Below, piece by piece: positions 57,967-64,000 of a stretch of DNA of 64,000 bases. The notes beneath the pieces are model-generated. The model was not told the DNA's origin, ran no database searches, and was given only the letters and a program-made list of their open reading frames with translations. This stretch comes from Camelimonas lactis (GTDB lineage Bacteria; Pseudomonadota; Alphaproteobacteria; Rhizobiales; Beijerinckiaceae). Location of the stretch: NCBI RefSeq assembly GCF_004342915.1, contig NZ_SLWL01000007.1, positions 62,001 through 126,000 on the forward strand. The letters are read 5' to 3'. How positions within the stretch are numbered: the stretch's first letter is position 1; each line of letters begins with the position of its first letter. Both the position numbers and the translations under genes were made by a program.

Positions 57967-58128
57967 GCGGGGCTCTCCCATGGGTGCGAATCTGGAGCCT
58001 GGATGCTTCGCTGGCTCCCTGAAGGGCAGCATCATCGCCACCAAACGCCGCCATTGAAAGCCCCGGCGCATGCCCGCCGCGCATGGCTGGCGGCCAGCCA
58101 GACGCCGCCCTGGTGGCTTGAAATCGCC

Positions 58129-60348
58129 TCAGGCCGTCACCAGCACCTTCAGCGGGCCGCTGCGGCGCAGCACGTGCACGATGGATTGCCGCCCCGACAC
58201 CGCAATGTCGCAGGAGGCCTCGCCGATGCGCAGGTTGCGGATCGTGACCTCGTCGAGGAACGGGGGCAGCAGCGGCTCGGTGAAGGAGATGGCGTTGCCG
58301 GCCGGGTCGAATGAAACGCCAAGGCAGGCCTGCAACATGAACAGGGGGGCGGTCGCCGCCCAGGCCTGGGGCGAGCAGGCGACCGGATAGAAGGTGGGGC
58401 CCTGGCCGCGCTGGCGGGCGAAGCCGCAAAACAGTTCGGGCAACCGGCGCATCTCGATATAGGTGGAGGCGGCGAACAGGCCGGCAAAAATCTGGCCGGC
58501 TTCCGCCCTGTAGCCATAGCGACGCAGCCCATAGGCGACCAGCGCATTGTCATGGGGCCAGACGGAGCCGTTGTGATAGCTCATGGGGTTATAGCGCGCC
58601 TCGGTTTCCGGCACCGTGCGCACGCCCCAGCCGCAGAAGCTGCCGGGCGCCATCAGGGTCTTCGCCACCGCCACGGCCCGTTCCGGCAGGGCGAGGCCAA
58701 AGGTCAGCACGTGGCCGGCGTTGGAGGCGCGCACCCGGCAAGGTCGCTTGTCGCCGTCGAGGGCCAGCACATAGGTGCCCAGTTCCTCATCGAAAAACGC
58801 GGCGTCGAAGGCTGTCCGCAGGTCGCGGGCCCGGGTCTCGCAGGCGGCGGCGGTCGCGCCGTCGCCCAGCGCCGCCGCCATGTCCCTCGCCGCCTGCCAG
58901 GCGGCGTAAACATAGGCCTGCACTTCACACAGGGCGATGGGGCCGTGCGCCAGCGCGCCGTTGGCGTGAAAAACGGAATCGAAGCTGTCTTTCCAGCCCT
59001 GGTTCACCAGCCCGTCCGGCGTCTGGCGGCCATATTCAACAAAGCCATCGCCATCCCGGTCGCCGGACGTGCGAATCCAGTCCAGCGCCGCCACCACATG
59101 GGGCCACAATTGCTGGATGGCGCGCACGTCGCCTGTACGCCGCAGATAGGCGCCGCACAGGGCGACGAACAGCGGCGTTGAATCAACGCTGCCGTAATAA
59201 CGGCGAAAGGGCACCTCGCGCAGCTCGGCCATCTCGCCATGGCGGATTTCGTGCAGGATCTTGCCCGGCTCGGCGTCGGCCAGCGCATCGGTTTCCGTCG
59301 CCTGGTTGCGGGCGAGATGGCGCAGCACGCCCCGCGTGATCTCCGGGTCCAGCCACAGGGTTTGCAGGGCGGTGATGAGGGCGTCGCGCCCGAACACCGT
59401 GCTGAACCAGGGAATGCCGGCGTAAGGGTAAGGGCCGTCCTCCGTGTCCGTCACCAGCATGTAAAGGTCGGAGACGCTGCGCCGCAGCGCCTCGTTGAAC
59501 ACGTCGTTGGAGCTGCTGACCGCCGCCGCGCGTCCGGAGAGCCGCCGCAGGTCGCGCCGCGAATCCCGCAGGGCGGTGAAATAGCCCTGCGCAGGCGAAC
59601 GGTTGACGCCCGGCGTCCTGCAACTCACCTCCATGTAAAGGGTGCGGCTCTCGCGCGGCGCCAGGGTGAACTCGAACACGGCGCGATTGCCGGTCAGTTG
59701 TGACGGCTCGGGGTCGAACCCCAATGTCGTCACCCGCACCCGCTGGTCGAGCCCCGTGTAGGACAGGCGGACGTGGTTCGCGGCGGGTTCTGGTGGATGA
59801 CGCTCGCCCCGGTGCTCGCGCCGGGAGCCGCGCACCTCGAACAGGTCGGCGAAGTCCGCGGAAAAGGTGATGGCGATCATCACCCGATGCGGCTTCTGGT
59901 CATAGTTCTTCACCACCACCCGCTGGTGGCAGGCGGCGTTCCACAGGAAGCAGGAGCGCCGGATATGCAGGGCGTCCCGCGCCATGCGCAGTTCGCCGTC
60001 CTGGTCAAACACATCCGGATTGGTCAGGTCGCATGTCAGCGTGGCGTTATCGTCGCGCAGGATCGAGGACAGCAGCATGGGCCGGCGCCCGCATACGGTC
60101 ATGGCCAGATGCGACAGGTGCCGGGTATCGCGCCAGAACAGCCCTTCCGGGCTCCTGGGGCCCGAGAGGGCGTCGCCGTGATGGTCAAACACTGCGAAGG
60201 CGTCGCCCTGCTTGAGGGCGCGCGGCTGCGTCTCCTGCAGGGAGGCGTCGCTTTGCACCGACCACAGGTCGGTCTCAGGTTCGCTGGAAGCTGCGCCGCT
60301 GGCCATCGTCTGGGACGGCGTCAGCGACATCGGTCGGGCGGTTTCCAT
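58129..60348 (-). CDS. Amylo-alpha-1,6-glucosidase / glycogen-debranching-like enzyme
   Basis: Cytoplasmic carbohydrate-active protein of 739 residues. The N-terminal beta-rich domain (DAFAVFDHHGDALSGPRSPEGLFWRDTRHLSHL) and C-terminal (alpha/alpha)6 barrel (YPYAGIPWFSTVFGRDALITALQTLW; VNQGWKDSFDSVFHANG; YNPMSYHNGSVWPHDNALVAYGL) are those of bacterial amylo-alpha-1,6-glucosidase-family enzymes. The acids in GWKDS and the HNGSVWPHDN segment are the likely catalytic region. CCAGGAGG precedes ATG 60346-60348. It follows a GT4 glycosyltransferase gene on the same strand after 204 bases; such pairs are common in alphaproteobacteria. True substrate (glycogen, trehalose-like or other glucan) is unproven. 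Confidence 0.92.
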   Translation of the reverse strand: METARPMSLTPSQTMASGAASSEPETDLWSVQSDASLQETQPRALKQGDAFAVFDHHGDALSGPRSPEGLFWRDTRHLSHLAMTVCGRRPMLLSSILRDDNATLTCDLTNPDVFDQDGELRMARDALHIRRSCFLWNAACHQRVVVKNYDQKPHRVMIAITFSADFADLFEVRGSRREHRGERHPPEPAANHVRLSYTGLDQRVRVTTLGFDPEPSQLTGNRAVFEFTLAPRESRTLYMEVSCRTPGVNRSPAQGYFTALRDSRRDLRRLSGRAAAVSSSNDVFNEALRRSVSDLYMLVTDTEDGPYPYAGIPWFSTVFGRDALITALQTLWLDPEITRGVLRHLARNQATETDALADAEPGKILHEIRHGEMAELREVPFRRYYGSVDSTPLFVALCGAYLRRTGDVRAIQQLWPHVVAALDWIRTSGDRDGDGFVEYGRQTPDGLVNQGWKDSFDSVFHANGALAHGPIALCEVQAYVYAAWQAARDMAAALGDGATAAACETRARDLRTAFDAAFFDEELGTYVLALDGDKRPCRVRASNAGHVLTFGLALPERAVAVAKTLMAPGSFCGWGVRTVPETEARYNPMSYHNGSVWPHDNALVAYGLRRYGYRAEAGQIFAGLFAASTYIEMRRLPELFCGFARQRGQGPTFYPVACSPQAWAATAPLFMLQACLGVSFDPAGNAISFTEPLLPPFLDEVTIRNLRIGEASCDIAVSGRQSIVHVLRRSGPLKVLVTA

Positions 60349-60552
60349 GATGGGCCTCCTGGAAATTTCCCGGGGCTTGTTCAGGCGGCGCAGACGCCGC
60401 CCCGTGGTGATGGAAACGCGCAAGCAGCGCGCCATGGGCGTCGGCGGGCAGCCGGACAACAGGCATGCAGCCAAACAAAAACATGCAGCAAAATTCTGGC
60501 CATGCCAAAAATCCGCGACCGGCCCGCGCCGGAGCCGCTCGGGCGCTATGGG

Positions 60553-61614
60553 TCAGGCGATCAGCAGCGGCGCGGCGGGGCGGGCGTTCGTGAGGCGCTC
60601 GTAAACCGCCAGATAGTCGCGGGCCATGCGGGCGGCGGAAAAGCGTTGCTCAAACCTGGCGCGGACCTTGTCGCGGTCCAGTTCGCCAGCCATCCTGACC
60701 GCCGCCACGGCCTCATCGATCGAATTGACCAGAAAACCGGTGACGCCGTGGTCGATAATCTCCGGCGTCGAGCCGCATGGCCAGGCGATGACCGGCGTTC
60801 CACAGGCCATGGCTTCAATCATCACCAACCCGAACGGCTCTGGCCAGTCGATGGGAAACAGCAGGGCGCGGGCATTGCCGAGGAACTCCGGTTTTTCGGT
60901 TTCGCCGATTTCACCGCGGAACGTCACGCAGTCGCAGGCGCGCACCATGGGCTCGATGGTTTCCGCCCAGTAGCAGGCGTCGGCGCGGTCGATCTTCGCC
61001 GCCATCCGCAAGGGCATGCCGGCCCTGGCGGCGATGGCGATGGCGCGGTCTGGCCGCTTTTCCGGCGAAATCCGGCCGAGAAAAGCCAGATAGTCGCCGT
61101 CCGGGCTGTTCTGCGGCGTCAGCAGCCGCTCCGGCAGGCCGTGATAGACATTGGCGGCCCACGTTACCCCGGCCGGCATCGGCGTGCGTTGGGCATGGGA
61201 AATGGAGACAAGCGGGAATTCGGGGAACTGCCGGTAAAACGGCGGCAGATCGGGCAAATCCTGACGGCCATGCAGGGTGGTGATGGTTTTGTGGGCGATG
61301 TCCCGGAAAATCGGAAAATGCAGCAGATCCACGTGAAAATGCAGCACGTCGAACTCGCGGGCCTGGCGCCGCACCCGGTCCACCATCGCCAGGTGCCAGG
61401 GCAACTGTTCCTGGACGTCGGGATCGAGCCGCAGCGCCATCCCGGAACACCCGCGCAACTGGGCCGCGGTGACGGAATCGCCGCTGGCGAACAGCGTCAC
61501 ATCATGGCCCATATCAACAAGTTGTTCGGTCAAATAGGAAACAATTCTTTCAGTGCCTCCGTAGAATTTCGGAGGACAGCGCTCGGCCAGGGGCGCGATC
61601 TGGGCAATTTTCAT
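60553..61614 (-). CDS. GT4-family glycosyltransferase
   Basis: Retaining glycosyltransferase of 353 residues with the GT-B fold. The N-terminal acceptor domain begins MKIAQIAPLAERCPPKFYGGTERIVSYL. The C-terminal donor domain contains GRISPEKRPDRAIAIA and the sugar-nucleotide site PEPFGLVMIEAMACGTPVIAW with the E-x7-E type glutamates. The start ATG 61612-61614 has only a weak ribosome site. Probably co-expressed with the downstream debranching-like gene, which suggests a common role in building or remodelling a storage or stress glucan. Donor sugar and acceptor are unknown. Confidence 0.92.
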   Translation of the reverse strand: MKIAQIAPLAERCPPKFYGGTERIVSYLTEQLVDMGHDVTLFASGDSVTAAQLRGCSGMALRLDPDVQEQLPWHLAMVDRVRRQAREFDVLHFHVDLLHFPIFRDIAHKTITTLHGRQDLPDLPPFYRQFPEFPLVSISHAQRTPMPAGVTWAANVYHGLPERLLTPQNSPDGDYLAFLGRISPEKRPDRAIAIAARAGMPLRMAAKIDRADACYWAETIEPMVRACDCVTFRGEIGETEKPEFLGNARALLFPIDWPEPFGLVMIEAMACGTPVIAWPCGSTPEIIDHGVTGFLVNSIDEAVAAVRMAGELDRDKVRARFEQRFSAARMARDYLAVYERLTNARPAAPLLIA

Positions 61615-61896
61615 GGCGTCACCGTCAGCACTGGGAAGCCGCGGACACGCGGCGCAGAACCTCTCGGGCCGGCTGTCTTTGCAACGGCAGCGGCAACTGT
61701 TTCTGGCAAGCCAACCGGACAACGGCGTTAACCATGAAAACGTTCCACCGGGCGTCGTGGTATGGCGCTATGTCGCACGGGATGCGGCGCGGCGGCGCGG
61801 CGCCGTTCTGATTGACGCGCCCGGCGACAATAGCCGACACTCCCGCCACAAGCCGGAACACCGGCGCAGGTAAAGATGACAGGTGGAGGAAACGGG

Positions 61897-63144
61897 ATGG
61901 CCGGCAGAGGCAGAATCCACGCAATGCTGCGCGCGGCGCGGACAGGAACGGCGCTGTGCGCCGCAGCGGGCGCGCTGGCGCTGGCGTTGGCGGGCGGCGC
62001 GCAGGCGCAGGACAAGCCGGCTGGCAAGGACGAAATCCGCATCGGCAACGTCAACGCCTACAGCGGCCCCGCCGCGGTCTATGCGGTGCTCGGCAAGGTT
62101 CCGGCGGCCTATTTCCGCATGATGAACGATCAGGGCGGCGTTGGCGGGCGCCAGATACGCTTCATCACCTATGATGACGCCTACAGTCCGCCCAAGACCG
62201 TGGAGCAGACCCGCAAGCTGGTGGAAAACGATCAGGTGGCGGTGATGTATGGATCGTTGGGCGCCCCGACCAGCTCCGCGACGCTGAAATATCTCAACGG
62301 CCACAAGATTCCGCACATCTTCATCGCCTCCGGCGCGACGAAATTTGGCGACCAGGCCGCATGGCCATGGACCATGGGCTTCCAGCCCAGCTACCAGACC
62401 GAGGGCAAGGCGTTCGCGGCGAATATTCTCCAGACCAGGCCGGATGCGAAGATCGCGGTTCTGTATCAGAACGACGATTTTGGCCGCGACGTCCTCAAGG
62501 GCTTCAAGGATGGTCTTGGCGACAAGGCGAAGATGATCGTCGCCGAAGCCTCCTATGAATCCACCGATCCGACTATCGATTCCCAGATCGTCAAGCTGAA
62601 AGCCTCTGGCGCCGACGTGTTCATGAACATGACCACGCCGAAATTCGCCGCCCAGGCCATTCGCAAGATCGCTGAACTGGGCTGGAAACCGACGCACTAT
62701 CTGGGTAGCAACGCCAATTCCATCGCTGCCGTGCTTGGCCCCGCCGGACTGGACAATGCAAAGGACATTATTTCCAGCGCCTATCTGAAGGACGCCAACG
62801 ATCCGGAGTGGAAGGACGATCCGGCGTTCAAAAAATGGAATGCCTTCTATGACAAATATCTGCCCGACGCGGACCGCAAGGACGCGCTGACCGTCTACGC
62901 CTATGTCGCCGCCCAGACGATGGAGCAGGTGTTGCGTCAGGCGGGCGACGACGTGACCCCCGCCAACATCATGAAGCAGGCGGCCAATCTGAAGCATTTC
63001 CGCTCCGATCTGCTGCTGCCAGGCATCGAGATCAACACGGCGCCGGACGATCACTATCCGATCGAACAGTTGCAGCTCATCCGCTTTGACGGAAAGCAGT
63101 ACGTGCGGTTTGGGCCGGTGATTGATTCATCGAAAAAACGCTGA
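61897..63144 (+). CDS. ABC transporter substrate-binding protein (branched-chain amino acid/LivJ type)
   Basis: Periplasmic binding protein of 415 residues. A signal peptide (ARTGTALCAAAGALALALAGGAQA) is followed by the type-I periplasmic binding fold: IRIGNVNAYSGPAAVYAVLGKV, MMNDQGGVGGRQIRFITYDDAYSPPKTVEQTRKLVENDQV, then two Rossmann-like lobes. The HAAT family takes up branched-chain amino acids, but related proteins bind aromatic acids, amides and other carboxylates. An AMP-forming acyl-CoA synthetase gene follows 185 bases later on the same strand, so an aromatic or fatty acid ligand is plausible. ATG 61897 has GGAGGAAACGGG upstream. The permease and ATPase genes are not in the window. 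Confidence 0.92.
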   Translation: MAGRGRIHAMLRAARTGTALCAAAGALALALAGGAQAQDKPAGKDEIRIGNVNAYSGPAAVYAVLGKVPAAYFRMMNDQGGVGGRQIRFITYDDAYSPPKTVEQTRKLVENDQVAVMYGSLGAPTSSATLKYLNGHKIPHIFIASGATKFGDQAAWPWTMGFQPSYQTEGKAFAANILQTRPDAKIAVLYQNDDFGRDVLKGFKDGLGDKAKMIVAEASYESTDPTIDSQIVKLKASGADVFMNMTTPKFAAQAIRKIAELGWKPTHYLGSNANSIAAVLGPAGLDNAKDIISSAYLKDANDPEWKDDPAFKKWNAFYDKYLPDADRKDALTVYAYVAAQTMEQVLRQAGDDVTPANIMKQAANLKHFRSDLLLPGIEINTAPDDHYPIEQLQLIRFDGKQYVRFGPVIDSSKKR

Positions 63145-63329
63145 CGGCGCGCCGGCTGTTCATGGGGCGCCGCCATCCCTGGACGTCGCCGGCAAGCTCT
63201 CCAGCGAAAGGACACGGGCAGAACCGTTCAGGCCGGACAGGTTCTGCGCCACCGCATGTTTCGACGCGTTTTCCTGACACAAGGCGGCCTCCGCGCCGCC
63301 GGAGAACGCCCCAGGGCAGGAACGCCGCC

Positions 63330-64000
63330 ATGAACCGCATCACGCCGGAGACGCTTGCCGCGCCCACGGTTTTCGCCATCTTCCGCAACGTCGCCTCGCT
63401 CTACCCGGACAATGCGTTCATCGCCGTCGGGCCGCTGGCGACGCGGCCGTATCTGCCGGAGGGGGTGGAATACACCTACGCCGCCACCCGCGCCATTGTC
63501 GATGATCTGGCCGCCCGTTATCGCGCCGCCGGCTATGGGCCTGGCCATCGCGTCGCGGTTCTGCTGGAAAACCGGCCGGAGCATTTTTTCCATTTTCTCG
63601 CCCTCAACAGCCTCGGCGTATCGCTCGCGCCAGTGAACCCGGACTACCGGCCCGACGAAATGCGCTATCTGCTTGAGCATGCGGAAGCATCGTTGCTGGT
63701 CGCCTTGCCCGAGCGGCTGGAGCAGGCGCGGCGCGCGCTCGACCTGTGCGCCGACCCACCGCCGCTGCACGACGTCACGTCGGACGCGCCATTTGCGCCG
63801 GCGCGCACCCCGGCCGGACCGGCGACGCCGGATCTGGATACGGAAACCTGCCTTTACTACACGTCGGGCACCACCGGCCGGCCCAAGGGCTGCGTCGCCA
63901 CCAACCAGTATTACGTCAGCGTTGGACGGGGCTGCTGCGGCAATACCGGCCTCGGACGATATCGCGAGGGGCTGGAGCGCATCTACAATCCCCTGCCGCT
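63330..64000 (+). CDS. Acyl-CoA synthetase, C-terminal part cut by the window edge
   Basis: Start of an AMP-forming acyl-CoA ligase; 223 codons are visible and the frame runs off the right edge. The N-terminal domain (LYPDNAFIAVGPLATRPYL; YGPGHRVAVLLENRPEHFFHFLALNSLGVSLAPVNPDYRPDEMRYLLEHAE) and the P-loop YYTSGTTGRPKGC are present. AGGA lies about nine bases before ATG 63330. It follows the ABC binding-protein gene, suggesting uptake of a carboxylic acid coupled to CoA activation. It is a different paralogue from the ligase at 52575-54104. Confidence 0.92.
   Translation, partial: MNRITPETLAAPTVFAIFRNVASLYPDNAFIAVGPLATRPYLPEGVEYTYAATRAIVDDLAARYRAAGYGPGHRVAVLLENRPEHFFHFLALNSLGVSLAPVNPDYRPDEMRYLLEHAEASLLVALPERLEQARRALDLCADPPPLHDVTSDAPFAPARTPAGPATPDLDTETCLYYTSGTTGRPKGCVATNQYYVSVGRGCCGNTGLGRYREGLERIYNPLP

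Noticed and set aside
1-64000. tRNA, rRNA, insertion sequences, prophage or toxin-antitoxin genes
   Set aside because: I looked for tRNA T-arm motifs, rRNA-like stretches, transposase or integrase products and small paired frames with ribosome sites beside repABC, and found none that I could support.

Overview
The window is GC-rich DNA from a Gram-negative alphaproteobacterium, most likely of the order Hyphomicrobiales (Rhizobiales). The evidence is a complete repABC replication/partition locus with the typical RepC start and a counter-transcribed RNA gene, CtrA-type TTAA-N7-TTAA boxes, and an envelope gene set of RND pump, TonB receptors, autotransporter and OpgB-like enzyme. The order is an inference and I cannot name the genus. 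Because repABC sits near the middle, I read the window as part of a secondary replicon (megaplasmid or chromid) around its origin. No rRNA, tRNA, transposase, CRISPR array or conjugation gene was seen.

Layout. 1-7.3 kb: glycerol catabolism (glpK cut by the left edge, glpD), a GST-like protein, a small free-standing biotin carrier with a 2-hydroxyacid dehydrogenase, and an acyl-CoA dehydrogenase. 7.4-10.7 kb: a MarR-controlled EmrAB-like drug efflux operon with overlapping genes and a palindromic operator. 10.9-15.9 kb: an unknown secreted protein, a ZnuD-like zinc receptor whose promoter is covered by Zur-like boxes, and an aminotransferase. 15.9-21.0 kb: a TetR-controlled RND pump. 21.2-25.5 kb: a second TonB receptor, a DUF2946-like His/Cys membrane protein and an HPP-CBS membrane protein.

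25.6-29.8 kb: repA-repB-repC on the minus strand. repA and repB overlap by ATGA. A 520-base repB-repC spacer holds the antisense RNA and several inverted repeats. RepC carries an internal A+T-rich segment (candidate origin) and an unusual repeat-encoded tail. A CtrA-type box and an operator-like inverted repeat lie in front of repA. Next comes a membrane protein with a degenerate GGDEF-like end.

31-46 kb: mixed metabolic and stress genes: enoyl-CoA hydratases, threonine ammonia-lyase, PQQ aldose dehydrogenase, acyl-CoA dehydrogenase, a ligase/exonuclease DNA-repair pair, an OpgB-like phosphoglycerol transferase, NhaA and SelO. 46.2-52.3 kb: one 2035-residue glycine-rich autotransporter. 52.5-64 kb: a PaaX-type regulator divergent from an acyl-CoA synthetase and an enoyl-CoA hydratase, an alcohol dehydrogenase, YghU, a glycosyltransferase/glycogen-debranching pair, and a branched-chain-type ABC binding protein followed by another acyl-CoA synthetase cut by the right edge.

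The general picture is an accessory replicon specialised in CoA-thioester (fatty or aromatic acid) catabolism, metal uptake, efflux and envelope functions. I did not find a clearly new multi-gene system. The most unusual items are the regulatory architecture of the rep locus, the RepC tail, the Zur-boxed receptor promoter, the orphan biotin carrier and the large autotransporter.
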